Shown: in pieces, positions 26,586 to 35,980 of the stretch
Position numbering within the stretch: the stretch's first letter is position 1
How the letters are laid out: each line of letters begins with the position of its first letter
NCBI RefSeq assembly: GCF_003226255.1
Contig: NZ_QJST01000001.1
Span: 310,001-374,000, forward strand
Direction of reading: 5' to 3'
Source: Idiomarina fontislapidosi
GTDB lineage: Bacteria; Pseudomonadota; Gammaproteobacteria; Enterobacterales; Alteromonadaceae
DNA: 64,000 nt
Notes under the pieces: generated by a model
What the model was told of the DNA's origin: nothing
Databases searched by the model: none
The model's input: the letters and a program-made list of their open reading frames with translations, nothing else
Made by a program: the position numbers and the translations under genes

Positions 26586-27971
26586 TTAGCCTGACTGATT
26601 ATAATCATTCACTACACTGATGTTGACACCGAGAGGGCAATAGCTTCGGCACTGCGTAATAGCGTTTATCTCAATGCGACTGCTTTGCTCGGGTGAAAGT
26701 CCCAGTTGCTGCATTAATTTTGATTGCAGCCCCGACCAACGCTTGGGCAGATGAACGCCTTTACCAAACAGTCGTTGTAGCAAAATGCAGCCAAGCAGAA
26801 AAACTGCCTGCTGTTTGTTGGTAATTTCGGTGTGGAAGCTCACTAATTGATTAACGTGTTCGGATAGCCCCCAGCGCTGTATCAGCGTAGCGCTGTGCTT
26901 TTGCTGTGCGGGTTCAGGGGTGACTCCAAGCAAACCAAATGCACTCAGTGGTGTATCATGTTGTGGCTGAGGCCATTCGATTGCATTTGCCAACACGGGA
27001 TGGTGGATCAAGTCGATAGCAATAATTTGTGCCACCAACTTCTCGCGCAGTGGCCACACAACGTTTGTCTGCTGTTTGAGTTGGAACCATAACTCGACCA
27101 GCAGTGATAAACGCTGCATCAGTGACTCATGCAAAGGGACTCGATGGCTGTCGATATGTTGTTGTAAACTCGCCGACGCCAGTATATGTGAAGCGCGCTG
27201 CGCTCCCAGATATAAATAAGCATGTTTGGCAGACTTAAACGGCGCAGTGCGCGTATGCTCACTTGCCGCAGCAAGCAGCGCCTCATTCAGTGCAGGCTGT
27301 TGCTCGATGGCATGGATAATAGGGCCCAATGCACCACTGCTATTGGCATAGCGTTTAATTGCTTTGAGCAGCGTTTTAGGCGGCTTTAACGCATCGCGCT
27401 TATAAAGTGGTTGCGGCTGTTTTTGCTCAATCGCGCGTTGAAGCGCATCACCTGCCATCCGATCGGGCTTATGGGGCGGGAGTGCCTCGGCAAGTGGCCA
27501 ATAATAAGGGTGCGACTTGCCAGTAAGCAGATTGCTTAATGAGCCTTTGCCATCCAAACCGAGTTGATAACGAGCGAGTTTTAAAGACCAATCAACAAGA
27601 TAATAGGCATAGTGATGCACCGACACGGTATCGCTTAAGCAAACCTGTAACAGTGGTGATTTTAACTTATTAGCATTTTTTAGCGGTGTAGGTAGCGCGC
27701 GGATCATTGCGCTTGTCATCAGTAAGCGACGAAATGACGTCGCTAGCCCCAGCTTATATGTCAGTAAAAACACATTGATCGCACTTTGCAAAGCCAGACT
27801 GTAGGTCATTTTCTGCACGCGATGAGTCAGTGACCACGGAATAAAATAATCCGGCCATCGGTACTCGCTGAGCTCATACTCGAGCCGTTTGCAGTGTGCA
27901 TATAGATCAACAGCAGTGGGGTGATTAAGTGTTGGGCGAAATACAGAAAGGAATTCATCCAGGCGATTCAT
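26586..27971 (-). CDS. HDOD-like domain protein of unknown function
   Basis: 461 residues without a clear membrane segment, although residues 55-75 are hydrophobic. The middle part, about 200-300, follows the HDOD pattern: LLKAIKRYANSSGALGPIIH, then successive helices with PALNEALLAAASE and the hallmark AYLYLGAQRASHILA, resembling the usual S..QAI..LG segment. The HD metal residues are absent, as in HDOD domains in general. These domains occur in signalling proteins and often with c-di-GMP genes. The first codon overlaps the DUF3192 stop (ATGA), so it is the last gene of the unit starting with a diguanylate cyclase. The assignment is by eye and divergent; function unknown. Confidence 0.6.
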   Translation of the reverse strand: MNRLDEFLSVFRPTLNHPTAVDLYAHCKRLEYELSEYRWPDYFIPWSLTHRVQKMTYSLALQSAINVFLLTYKLGLATSFRRLLMTSAMIRALPTPLKNANKLKSPLLQVCLSDTVSVHHYAYYLVDWSLKLARYQLGLDGKGSLSNLLTGKSHPYYWPLAEALPPHKPDRMAGDALQRAIEQKQPQPLYKRDALKPPKTLLKAIKRYANSSGALGPIIHAIEQQPALNEALLAAASEHTRTAPFKSAKHAYLYLGAQRASHILASASLQQHIDSHRVPLHESLMQRLSLLVELWFQLKQQTNVVWPLREKLVAQIIAIDLIHHPVLANAIEWPQPQHDTPLSAFGLLGVTPEPAQQKHSATLIQRWGLSEHVNQLVSFHTEITNKQQAVFLLGCILLQRLFGKGVHLPKRWSGLQSKLMQQLGLSPEQSSRIEINAITQCRSYCPLGVNISVVNDYNQSG

Positions 27972-28342
27972 TGCGTTCCTTTGTAGCTATCGTAAGCGCC
28001 AGACCCCCAGGCCGTTAATTTATTATTAGCAAATAAAAGCGCCGTACACTCGTCCTTGGTGGTAATGCCGTCAGACGTGACGTGATGCGTGCGATAAAAA
28101 AGCACATGTAAATCACCCTGATCGGTTTTTTTGGCTTCATTAATATCAGGTGAACCGAGCATACGGATCACCTGATCTTTGGACATTCCCAATTCGAGCT
28201 GGCCGATTTGCATCGCATTGTATGTTTCGCGTTCTTGCCACTTCATATCAGCCGGATCGGCTTGGTAAAACACCTTTACCAAGCCGAGTATGGCGATATA
28301 GCCGACAATACCTACGACAAAAACTAAAGCCAGCTTGCGCAT
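27968..28342 (-). CDS. DUF3192 protein, membrane-anchored
   Basis: 124 residues: an uncleaved N-terminal membrane helix (about 3-25), then a small soluble domain. The domain contains LELGMSKDQVIRMLGSPDI, VLFYRTHHV and DGITTKDECTALLFANNKL. The pattern of a short helix, a GxPD turn and strands resembles the BamE/SmpA fold, and the DG(I/L)TTKDECT motif identifies DUF3192, a family of Alteromonadales and Vibrio. A second member is at 34922-35299. It begins 4 bases after ppnN ends and overlaps the next gene by 4. Cellular role unknown; the anchor places the domain in the periplasm. Confidence 0.85.
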   Translation of the reverse strand: MRKLALVFVVGIVGYIAILGLVKVFYQADPADMKWQERETYNAMQIGQLELGMSKDQVIRMLGSPDINEAKKTDQGDLHVLFYRTHHVTSDGITTKDECTALLFANNKLTAWGSGAYDSYKGTQ

Positions 28343-28346
28343 AAAG

Positions 28347-29702
28347 TTAGTCCGTTATCACTTTATAACAGGGATGGTAAACCGAGCCAGGAAGCTTCAT
28401 GCGTCCTTGCTCTACGAATGCCCGCAGCAATTCGTCGAGACGCTTCATCAAGCTTTGCTCACCATGAATACTGAATACGCCATTCTTACGAATTTGGCGG
28501 ATGCCTTCATCCTTCACGTTACCTGCCACGATAGCAGAGAATGCCCGACGTAAATCTGCGGCTAACCGCTCTTTCGGTTGCTCAGGATGCAAATTCAATG
28601 CAGCGACATTCTCATGCGTAGGACTAAATGGACGTTGAAACTCTTCGTTGATTTTCAGAGTCCAATTAAAGTAATACGCATCGCCGGAATCACGGCGGTA
28701 TTGTTTCACCGCAGCCATGCCTGCATGCATGTGTTGCGCGACAGCTGCTGGGTCACCAATAATAATTTTATAAAGTTGACGTGCTTGGTCGCCAAGGGTG
28801 GCACCGATAAACTCATCAAGCGCTTCAAAGTAATCTTTTGACGACTCTGGACCCGTGAGAATAACCGGTAAGCTTTGACGTTGGTTGTCTGGGTGCATCA
28901 GTATACCCAATAAATACAACAGCTCTTCAGCCGTACCAGCACCGCCTGGGAAAATCACGATACCATGAGCACAACGGACAAAAGCCTCTAAGCGCTTTTC
29001 GATATCAGGCAAAATGACAAGCTCATTGACGATAGGGTTAGGGGGCTCGGCAGCAATAATACCTGGCTCAGTTAAACCCAAATAACGACCGCCTTCTACA
29101 CGCTGTTTAGCATGACCAATTGTGGCGCCTTTCATTGGACCTTTCATGGCTCCTGGACCACACCCAGTACAAATATTTAAGCCACGTAAACCAATGTGGT
29201 AACCCACCTCTTTGGTGTACTTGTACTCGGTTTCGTTAATTGAGTGACCGCCCCAACAAACCACCATGTTCGGCTCTTCTTGAGGACGTAACGTGCGTGC
29301 GTTGCGTAAGATATCAAAGACCACGTGCGTCAGAGTCGCACTATCTGCGTGCTCGAGATCTGTCTCTGAATACCGTTCACCGGTAAACAAAATATCACGA
29401 AGCACAGACTCGAGTAACTCGCGGATACCCACGATCACTTCGCCGTCAACAAATGCTTCCTCTGGTGGCTCGATGAGCTCAAGTTTGATTCCGCGTTCAC
29501 GACGAATGATATTCACTTCAAAGTCTTTATAGCTGTCGTAAATATCTGCAGAACTATCGGTATGACTACCCGCGTTCAAAACCGCTAAACAGCAGTTACG
29601 AAAGAGCTTATAGAGTTGACTGTTTGATGATGCTTTTAATCGTTCAATTTCTAGTTGTGATAACAGGGACATACTTCCCTGAGGTGAAATACTTGCTTTC
29701 AT
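28347..29702 (-). CDS. ppnN: Nucleotide 5'-monophosphate nucleosidase PpnN
   Basis: 451 residues, close to the 454 of E. coli PpnN (YgdH), with the same start context ([18 protein letters not shown]). The central Rossmann domain has the LOG-family motif [17 protein letters not shown] and the [15 protein letters not shown] loop. The flanking N- and C-terminal domains ([35 protein letters not shown]) are specific to PpnN. It cleaves the glycosidic bond of purine and pyrimidine monophosphates and in E. coli is bound and activated by (p)ppGpp. Here it follows a diguanylate cyclase gene by 30 bases and precedes DUF3192 by 4, suggesting one transcript. Confidence 0.95.
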   Translation of the reverse strand: MKASISPQGSMSLLSQLEIERLKASSNSQLYKLFRNCCLAVLNAGSHTDSSADIYDSYKDFEVNIIRRERGIKLELIEPPEEAFVDGEVIVGIRELLESVLRDILFTGERYSETDLEHADSATLTHVVFDILRNARTLRPQEEPNMVVCWGGHSINETEYKYTKEVGYHIGLRGLNICTGCGPGAMKGPMKGATIGHAKQRVEGGRYLGLTEPGIIAAEPPNPIVNELVILPDIEKRLEAFVRCAHGIVIFPGGAGTAEELLYLLGILMHPDNQRQSLPVILTGPESSKDYFEALDEFIGATLGDQARQLYKIIIGDPAAVAQHMHAGMAAVKQYRRDSGDAYYFNWTLKINEEFQRPFSPTHENVAALNLHPEQPKERLAADLRRAFSAIVAGNVKDEGIRQIRKNGVFSIHGEQSLMKRLDELLRAFVEQGRMKLPGSVYHPCYKVITD

Positions 29703-29732
29703 TACTTATTTCTTACTCCTAAACAAATTTCC

Positions 29733-31304
29733 TCAATTCGACGCTGCGCCTGCAAGCACAATCTTATTTCTGCCTGTTCTCTTAGCCTCGTACAGTGCCT
29801 TGTCGGCTGCATCAAATAGTGAGGTGAGCGATTGGTTGACTTGCTGTAATTCAGCAATACCAACCGATACGGTAATCCTAATATCTTCTGATCGAAATTT
29901 GAAAGGGATATTACGGATACGGTCACACGCTTTTTCTAAACGTGCTTGAGCGTCGGTAATCGGTGTGTTGGGGAAAAGTATGACAAACTCTTCACCGCCG
30001 TACCGACACACAAAATCGGCTTCATTGACTGCCTTTCTTAACATACTTGCAATCACTTGTAACGTCTTATCGCCCGCACTATGCCCAAAATTATCATTAA
30101 TGCGTTTAAATAAATCGATATCTAATACGGCAATAGACAGCGGTTCTCGGGTGCGCTTGAAACGTTGTTCTTCGATACTCATGCGCTCTTCTAGTGCTGC
30201 CCGATTGGGTAGTTTAGTTAGGCTGTCCTGAAGGCTTTTGAATTTTTGCTCTGCCAATTTCTGCTTGTAGTGATGCACCTGTTGCTCAAAGTGCGTTAAC
30301 TTACTGGTTAGTTTGGCTGTGGTGCGCTCATGCTGTTGCTTTTCTTTTGTTTCGAGAGCCAGCTTCTCTCTCAGCGTTTTATTTAGGCGAGCGAGGTGGC
30401 CTGCAACATCTTGCTTCAAGGTCTCTAAATGCTGTGCACTCTGAACCGAGGCGTTCAGTTCATCAACATTTAATTTAAGTTGGTGGTTGAGCGCCGAGTT
30501 ATCCTCATCGTAATGACTACGTTCATGCACACTTTGGCTTAAAGTTCCTTGCACTGTACCGAGCGTTTGTGAAATCTCTAACAAGAAGTTTTGTGCAGAT
30601 TGACGCTCTAGGTTGATACCGTCAATAATGGTTTCGAGTAAACTCACCAGTACATTAAGCAGTTGCTCAGTCGGAAGGTTTCCTTTGAGCTGTTTAGCCA
30701 GTAGCACTAGTTGCTGCTCTGTAGTGCCGGTAAATTCAAGTTGAGAAATAAGCTTGAGTACCGCTTTTTGTTGTTCAGCATAACTTAGGGATGGTTGCTC
30801 AATAATTTGGCTTCCAACACGCTGACAGTAATTGAGTAAACTCATCATCAGCGGCATGTAATGCATGATAGACACGTGCTGCGACTGAGTCGAGTCGATG
30901 ATTTTCTGCAATTCAAGTCGAGCTTTTTTGTCTACACTTGTTTGTTTCTTTAACCAGTCAATGGTCTCGGTAGTCGCTTCATGGGAGGCTTTTAAATTAA
31001 GCTGAACACGGTGAACCAACGATTGAATATGCGCTTCGGATTCGGCCATTACTGGCTTCAATTGCTCCATGCCGCTGTTGCGTTGCAACAGGCCGCGGAG
31101 CTTAGTTAGCGAGTTATCGAGATTATGATCTAAACCACCACAGGCATAAGACAGTTGGGTGAGCATGTTTGAGAAGTGGATCCAATCATGTTGGTATTCG
31201 TCTTCGAGCTGCTTACGCGACTGAATAGATTGGGTGAGTCGCTTTTCTAACATCGCTAGTTTTTCTTCTGCCGAATTCGATTGGTTCAAAATTCTCTCTC
31301 GCAC
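29733..31304 (-). CDS. Cytoplasmic diguanylate cyclase with long helical N-terminus
   Basis: 523 residues without membrane segments. Residues 1-360 are mostly helical, with strong coiled-coil character at about 275-360 (KTLREKLALETKEKQQHERT), and then a GGDEF domain from about 361. The active site CRYGGEEF (436-440 for GGEEF) is intact; metal-binding aspartate in VLDIDLFKRIND is present. The inhibitory RxxD five residues upstream is NEAD here, so product inhibition through that site is unlikely. The N-terminal region resembles sensor regions of unknown ligand in Alteromonadales cyclases. The assigned start is GTG 31304; a TTG five codons later with GAGAGAG upstream is an alternative. First gene of the ppnN unit. 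Confidence 0.88.
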   Translation of the reverse strand: MRERILNQSNSAEEKLAMLEKRLTQSIQSRKQLEDEYQHDWIHFSNMLTQLSYACGGLDHNLDNSLTKLRGLLQRNSGMEQLKPVMAESEAHIQSLVHRVQLNLKASHEATTETIDWLKKQTSVDKKARLELQKIIDSTQSQHVSIMHYMPLMMSLLNYCQRVGSQIIEQPSLSYAEQQKAVLKLISQLEFTGTTEQQLVLLAKQLKGNLPTEQLLNVLVSLLETIIDGINLERQSAQNFLLEISQTLGTVQGTLSQSVHERSHYDEDNSALNHQLKLNVDELNASVQSAQHLETLKQDVAGHLARLNKTLREKLALETKEKQQHERTTAKLTSKLTHFEQQVHHYKQKLAEQKFKSLQDSLTKLPNRAALEERMSIEEQRFKRTREPLSIAVLDIDLFKRINDNFGHSAGDKTLQVIASMLRKAVNEADFVCRYGGEEFVILFPNTPITDAQARLEKACDRIRNIPFKFRSEDIRITVSVGIAELQQVNQSLTSLFDAADKALYEAKRTGRNKIVLAGAASN

Positions 31305-31516
31305 TCTACTCTTTTTTCTTCATACGCCCATTGTATACCATAGGATTTTAAATGTTTGATGAAAGCGTTTAAAAATTTATTTAAGTTTTTCACGTTTAAC
31401 GGCAAAAAGCCGCCTCTAGTCGCACGGACTCCCGCTATTCTGCGCATCATGCTACCCTTAACTGGCTTAATTACTCATAACAACTAGAACGAGTGAACTC
31501 ATCACAAGGAGTTAAC

Positions 31517-33310
31517 GTGTTTAAGAAATCTTTACTCGCACTTGCTGTATGTGCAGCAGCGCCTGCATGGGCCGATGTTGATTACCACATTAATCTAACT
31601 GAACCGACTCACCACACCGGTCAGGTTGATATCGTCTTTCCTGATGTGGGAAGCAGCTACATTGATGTCAAAATGCCGGCTTGGCGCACAGGCTATTATC
31701 GTATTCTCAACCTCGCTAACGGCGTACGTGACTTTTCCGCAACGTCGGAAGACGGCGATACGCTGAATTGGGAAAAGGTCGATAAAAGTACATGGCGTAT
31801 ACACTTGCCTGAATCAGCGCAGGGCGACGACATTAAAGTCAATTATCAAATTTACGCGAATCAACTGGGTCGCCGTAGCCGTCATATTGATGATTCGCAT
31901 GCCTATTTAGATGCTTCGGCGGTATTTATGTATGCCGACGAGTACCGTCATGAGCCTGTTACCGTGAGTCTTGATGTTAAAGATGACTGGCGCAGCGTTT
32001 CGGGTATGGAAAAAAAGGGTGAGCACGAATTTGTTGCGGATAACTGGGATATCCTTGTCGACTCGCCTATCGAAACCGGTATCAATGATCTTTATAAGTT
32101 CAGTGTCGAGGATCGGGAATACGAAGTGGTATTCTGGGGCGAGGGCAATTACGACGCTGAACAGACCGTCGAAGACCTAGAAAAGCTTGTGCAACAGTCG
32201 CAAAACATTTGGCAAGGTCATCCTTACGAGCGTTACGTCTTTATGATCCACGCAACCTCAGGCGCCGGGGGGGCAACGGAGCATCGTAACTCAACGATTA
32301 TCCAGCGACCGCGCTACAGCTATGCGAGCCGCGATGATTACTTAAGCTTTTTATCAACTGCATCGCATGAGCTGGTTCATACTTGGAACGTTAAAGCGTA
32401 TCGTCCAGAAGCGTTGGTGCCGTATGATTACCAAAAAGAGAACTATACGGACCTATTTTGGCTCGCGGAGGGTTCAACAAGTTACTTCCAGAACCATTTG
32501 TTGATGCAAGCCGATATTATGACTACCGATGAGTACTTCGAACGCGTTGCGTCTGGCGTTGAGCGTTATTACGGTAAGCCGGGTCGGGAAATCATGTCGG
32601 TTGCAGAAGCATCGTTTGAAGCGTGGAGCGACCAATACGGTGACCGCGCACACAACTTCTCGGTCAATATTTACTCCGAAGGCGCCATGGTTTCTTGGTT
32701 GCTCGACCTAGCGCTAATTGAACAAACCGATGGCGAGGTTAGCTATCGTGACGTGCATAATGCGCTTTATCAACGCTTTGATGCCGACGAAGAAGGCTTT
32801 AATAGTGCCGATGTTGTCGCTATTTTAGATGAGCTCACCGGTCAGTCATGGCAACAATGGTGGGATGAGAACATCAACTCACCCGCCGCTAACATACCTT
32901 TTGACGAGTTATTAAACACCGTGGGTATGGAGCTGACGTTTGCTTCTGCTGATGAGCAAAAGCCATGGGCGGGCTGGCGCGGCAAAGCCGCTGATGAAGG
33001 TATCGAACTGATACAGGTTGAACGTGGTTCGCCTGCTTGGGACGCTGGTTTCACCCCGGGCGATGTGGTTGTTGCGTATGATGGTAAACGCGCAGCCGGC
33101 GGACGTTTCGAAGAAGCGCTGCAAGAACGAGCAGTCGGCGACACCGTCGAGGTCACTTTCTTCCGCCGTGACCAACTGCATACCGCAGAGCTGGTATTAG
33201 GTGAAGAACAGCATACGGGCGCGAAAATTGTGCCAGTAGAAAACCCTTCTGCTAAACAGAAGGCACGTTTTTTACAGTGGCTACAAATTCCTCACCCGAA
33301 TGCGAGCTAG
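31517..33310 (+). CDS. Secreted M61-family peptidase with PDZ domain
   Basis: I place the start at GTG 31517, with AAGGAG 5 bases upstream; it gives 597 residues and a clean signal peptide (MFKKSLLALAVCAAAPAWA, cut before DVD). An N-terminal beta domain is followed by a thermolysin-like zinc site: HELVH (284-288) in SHELVHTWNVKAYRPEAL, and the third ligand glutamate in WLAEGSTSYFQN. GGATEHRNST is also a family motif. A PDZ domain occupies about 480-565. M61 enzymes (glycyl aminopeptidase-like) cleave peptides in the periplasm or outside the cell. Single-gene unit ending 2 bases before the convergent queF. Confidence 0.92.
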   Translation: MFKKSLLALAVCAAAPAWADVDYHINLTEPTHHTGQVDIVFPDVGSSYIDVKMPAWRTGYYRILNLANGVRDFSATSEDGDTLNWEKVDKSTWRIHLPESAQGDDIKVNYQIYANQLGRRSRHIDDSHAYLDASAVFMYADEYRHEPVTVSLDVKDDWRSVSGMEKKGEHEFVADNWDILVDSPIETGINDLYKFSVEDREYEVVFWGEGNYDAEQTVEDLEKLVQQSQNIWQGHPYERYVFMIHATSGAGGATEHRNSTIIQRPRYSYASRDDYLSFLSTASHELVHTWNVKAYRPEALVPYDYQKENYTDLFWLAEGSTSYFQNHLLMQADIMTTDEYFERVASGVERYYGKPGREIMSVAEASFEAWSDQYGDRAHNFSVNIYSEGAMVSWLLDLALIEQTDGEVSYRDVHNALYQRFDADEEGFNSADVVAILDELTGQSWQQWWDENINSPAANIPFDELLNTVGMELTFASADEQKPWAGWRGKAADEGIELIQVERGSPAWDAGFTPGDVVVAYDGKRAAGGRFEEALQERAVGDTVEVTFFRRDQLHTAELVLGEEQHTGAKIVPVENPSAKQKARFLQWLQIPHPNAS

Positions 33311-33312
33311 GA

Positions 33313-34143
33313 CTACTGTCGAGCCAGGCGCTGCCCACTGGGTGGCGCCGTTTCAAAGTTAGAACGGAACGGGTTTATATCTAAGCCGCCACGACGTGTA
33401 TATCGTGCATAAACGGTGAGCTTCGAAAAGCCTAAACGTTGCAAATCCATAAAAATGCGCTCAACACACTGTTCATGAAACTCGTTATGACGGCGGAAGC
33501 TGACGAGGTAACGCAGCAAGCTCGCGTGATCAAGTTGCGGACCTGTCCCGTGAATATATACAGAGCTCCAATCAGGCTGATTGGTTATCAAACAGTTTGA
33601 TTTAAGCAGATGACTATGCACCGTTAACGACTCAACTACTTGCGGCTCGACTTTGAGCAGGGCAGGTTGGTAGTCATAGGTGTCTATCTCGATGTCTTGA
33701 TTATCAATACAAGTTCCTGGCAAGTCGCCAATCGGAAGGTTGGTATATTCATCTAACGAGCTCAGGCTGACCATCACATCTGCGCCTGCACAGGCTGATA
33801 AATCATGTTGCATGACATCCGCCACAGTTTGCCAATCATCAAATCGACTTTCGTTAAAACTATTTAAATAAAGCTTGAACGACTTTGACTCAATTAAATG
33901 AGGGCTATCACAGGGTACAGAAAACTCTGCAATCGCCACTTGCGGTAATCCTTTGCTGTTTAACCAAGACACTTCATAACCCGTCCAGTCATCGTGACCA
34001 GTAAAGGGCAGGTCCTCGGTAACACCAATGGGTGTGCGATTAAGCTCGCGAGCAACAGGCTGTAACTGGCTCGGATCATAAGTGGTTGGGTAGTCGGTTG
34101 CTTTACCCAAATTTAGGTGTGCGAGCGGGTCGCTTGTTTGCAT
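33313..34143 (-). CDS. queF: NADPH-dependent 7-cyano-7-deazaguanine reductase
   Basis: 276 residues, the long bimodular QueF form of proteobacteria (about 280). The catalytic cysteine is Cys184 ([14 protein letters not shown]), and the QueF motif [18 protein letters not shown] (80-97) binds [17 protein letters not shown] supplies the substrate glutamate and histidine region. It reduces preQ0 to preQ1, the last step before insertion in tRNA for queuosine. It is divergent from syd, as in E. coli, where the two are also neighbours. Start ATG 34143 fits the family N-terminus ([20 protein letters not shown]). Confidence 0.96.
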   Translation of the reverse strand: MQTSDPLAHLNLGKATDYPTTYDPSQLQPVARELNRTPIGVTEDLPFTGHDDWTGYEVSWLNSKGLPQVAIAEFSVPCDSPHLIESKSFKLYLNSFNESRFDDWQTVADVMQHDLSACAGADVMVSLSSLDEYTNLPIGDLPGTCIDNQDIEIDTYDYQPALLKVEPQVVESLTVHSHLLKSNCLITNQPDWSSVYIHGTGPQLDHASLLRYLVSFRRHNEFHEQCVERIFMDLQRLGFSKLTVYARYTRRGGLDINPFRSNFETAPPSGQRLARQ

Positions 34144-34209
34144 TTATTCGCTCCATGATAAACTAAATGAATTACACCTATTTTACGCTGTTAAAAGGAA
34201 ATGCACCAG

Positions 34210-34779
34210 ATGAACGAAGTATCGACCGAGCACGCCATTAGCGCTTTGTTAGAGCGCTATATGCAAGCTAACCCAGAACCCCAAACCGAGTGGGTGGACG
34301 ATTGGGATGCCGAGATATACCAGCAACGCATCGGTGAGGAGCAGGTCATCTGGAAACCTGTGTTGCGTGATGAACCACAAGACTTTAGCGCGCTCGAATC
34401 GGCATTAGCGTTGCATTTTCATGACAGTATCCAACAGCTATTTGGCCATTGGTTTAGTGGTGACCTGAGCTTAAGCTATGCCACTGAAGAGACAGCGCAG
34501 CCGATCCAATTTGAACTGTTGATGCCGCAATGCCCAGAGGATGCAGAACGACTACTGCAAAACTTAACCGGTCATATCTTGATGAAACGCAAGTTGAAAC
34601 AGCCGATTACGGTGTTTATCGGTTTGCTACATGAACATGACGATTGTTTGGTGTCGGTAGATAACGCCACAGGTGAGGTCGCGCTTGAGTGGTTAGGAAA
34701 GCCACAACACCAAACCTTAGCCGTCGATCTCGCTACCTTTTTGTCGCATTGCCAACCATATAATGGCGAAAATGACTAA
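34210..34779 (+). CDS. syd: SecY-interacting protein Syd
   Basis: 189 residues from ATG 34210. An ATG 9 bases earlier is only a base or so from the AAAAGGAA ribosome site, so the second is better placed. The protein is acidic and cytoplasmic; WVDDWDAEIYQQRIGEEQVIWKP and the stretch HDSIQQLFGHWFSGDLSL are of the Syd family, and the C-terminal part (VFIGLLHEHDDCLVSVDNATGEV) completes it. Syd binds SecY and is thought to check faulty translocons. It is divergent from queF, with 66 bases between the starts. No clear terminator follows. Confidence 0.93.
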   Translation: MNEVSTEHAISALLERYMQANPEPQTEWVDDWDAEIYQQRIGEEQVIWKPVLRDEPQDFSALESALALHFHDSIQQLFGHWFSGDLSLSYATEETAQPIQFELLMPQCPEDAERLLQNLTGHILMKRKLKQPITVFIGLLHEHDDCLVSVDNATGEVALEWLGKPQHQTLAVDLATFLSHCQPYNGEND

Positions 34780-34921
34780 CTTACGGTTTGCTTGGTGATG
34801 TCAAATTTAATAAATTTCAATAAAATCAATAATTTATGTAGTTGGCTTGGTTTTTGCTGAAAGTAAGCTGAGTGCCGAGACGAGCACACATTACGATAAC
34901 TAAAAAATGCGGAGAATAATG

Positions 34922-35299
34922 ATGAAACTGAACAAGCTTGCAATGACTGGGCTAGCAGGTTTAATGGCAATTTCGTTAAGCGGTTGTATCGTGGTTAGCG
35001 AACGTGGCTGGAGCGAAGGTGAAGCTCAGTACGATCATCAACAAGTTGAGCGTGACAATCGCCAGATGATTAGCAATCTAACGATGAATGCACGTTTAGA
35101 CGACGTGCGTACGCGCATGGGGACTCCCGATTTTAACGAGCGTTGGAGTGAGAACGGCGATGACTATCAGGTGCTTTTCTACCGCACACAACGTCTTCAT
35201 GCCGACGGCTTGACCACTAAAGATGAGTGTACTCCGATTGTATTTGTGAATGGTGAGCTTGCGGGAACCGGTCAAGTGGCACTCGACAAGGTGATGTAA
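34922..35299 (+). CDS. DUF3192 lipoprotein
   Basis: 125 residues from ATG 34922 (GGAG 7 bases upstream; an overlapping ATG at 34919 is equally in frame). The signal ends in a lipobox (ISLSGC), so this is a lipoprotein. The mature part repeats the family features of the protein at 27968-28342: ARLDDVRTRMGTPDFN, VLFYRTQRL and DGLTTKDECTPIVFVNGEL. The two paralogues thus place the same BamE-like domain on a membrane helix in one case and a lipid anchor in the other. It is preceded by a 140-base AT-rich region that probably contains its promoter. Function unknown. Confidence 0.88.
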   Translation: MKLNKLAMTGLAGLMAISLSGCIVVSERGWSEGEAQYDHQQVERDNRQMISNLTMNARLDDVRTRMGTPDFNERWSENGDDYQVLFYRTQRLHADGLTTKDECTPIVFVNGELAGTGQVALDKVM

Positions 35300-35344
35300 T
35301 CGGAGTAGGTTGGTGTTAGCACACTGTTTAACGGGAGAGCTGCT

Positions 35345-35980
35345 ATGCCAACCGAAGTTGCCGTATCGACACAGGACGTTGAGCTTGTTGAACTGGATGT
35401 TTGCCAGCTCAATAGCGTAGCGTCCTTATTGTTTCAAACCTACCAAAATGATGCGCTGATGCAGCGGATTTTCCAAGTAGAAAAAGCCGATTATGCAAAG
35501 CGTCTAAGAGCTGCAATAAGGGAAGAGTTGATCGCCCAATGGGACAACGACCAGCCGATTATCGCGGCAATGCACGACGACGCGCTATTGGGCGTCGTCT
35601 GTCTGTCTAAAGTCGAACAGCAATTTGGTCCTGCAAGCCGTTGGAACTGGTACATTTCGATGCTACTGACAGCGGGCTGGGTAAGCACGCGTTACGTACT
35701 CGAGAAAGAACGCCAAATAAAATCACTATTAAAAGAGCAGCCGTGCTATTTGCTCTCTTTTATTGGTGTAGCAGAGCAGTACCAACACCAGGGAATAGGG
35801 CGATTGCTTTGCCAGGCGGCGGTGCAGGAAGCGGTCGAGCGCGGTGCGGTCAAGCAGTTAGCAGTATTTACATCTGACCAGCAACAGCAGGCATTTTTTA
35901 ACCGGTGTGGGTTTTCGCAACAGCACGCACTTGACGTCCATGACGTACCCGGCGCACTGTTGACCCTGAGTGTTGATTAA
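35345..35980 (+). CDS. GNAT-family N-acetyltransferase
   Basis: 211 residues. The acetyl-CoA loop is QYQHQGIGRLLCQAAVQEA (motif A, Q/RxxGxG/A), preceded by the strand LLSFIGVAE and followed by LAVFTSDQQQQAFFNRCGF, the standard GNAT C-terminus. The N-terminal half (FQTYQNDALMQRIFQV) resembles the subgroup that includes fungal-type and actinobacterial small-molecule acetyltransferases. The acceptor is unknown. It stands alone 45 bases after the DUF3192 gene, possibly on the same transcript, and its stop overlaps that of the convergent DUF3301 gene by 4 bases. Confidence 0.88.
   Translation: MPTEVAVSTQDVELVELDVCQLNSVASLLFQTYQNDALMQRIFQVEKADYAKRLRAAIREELIAQWDNDQPIIAAMHDDALLGVVCLSKVEQQFGPASRWNWYISMLLTAGWVSTRYVLEKERQIKSLLKEQPCYLLSFIGVAEQYQHQGIGRLLCQAAVQEAVERGAVKQLAVFTSDQQQQAFFNRCGFSQQHALDVHDVPGALLTLSVD

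Noticed and set aside
31400-31412. CGGC-AAAAA-GCCG hairpin upstream of the M61 peptidase
   Set aside because: Four-base stem with no T-run; too short to call.
33327-33349. GC-rich hairpin (GGCGC...GCGCC) just past the M61 peptidase stop
   Set aside because: It lies within the queF coding end and is followed only by GTTTC, so I could not support it as a terminator for the peptidase gene.
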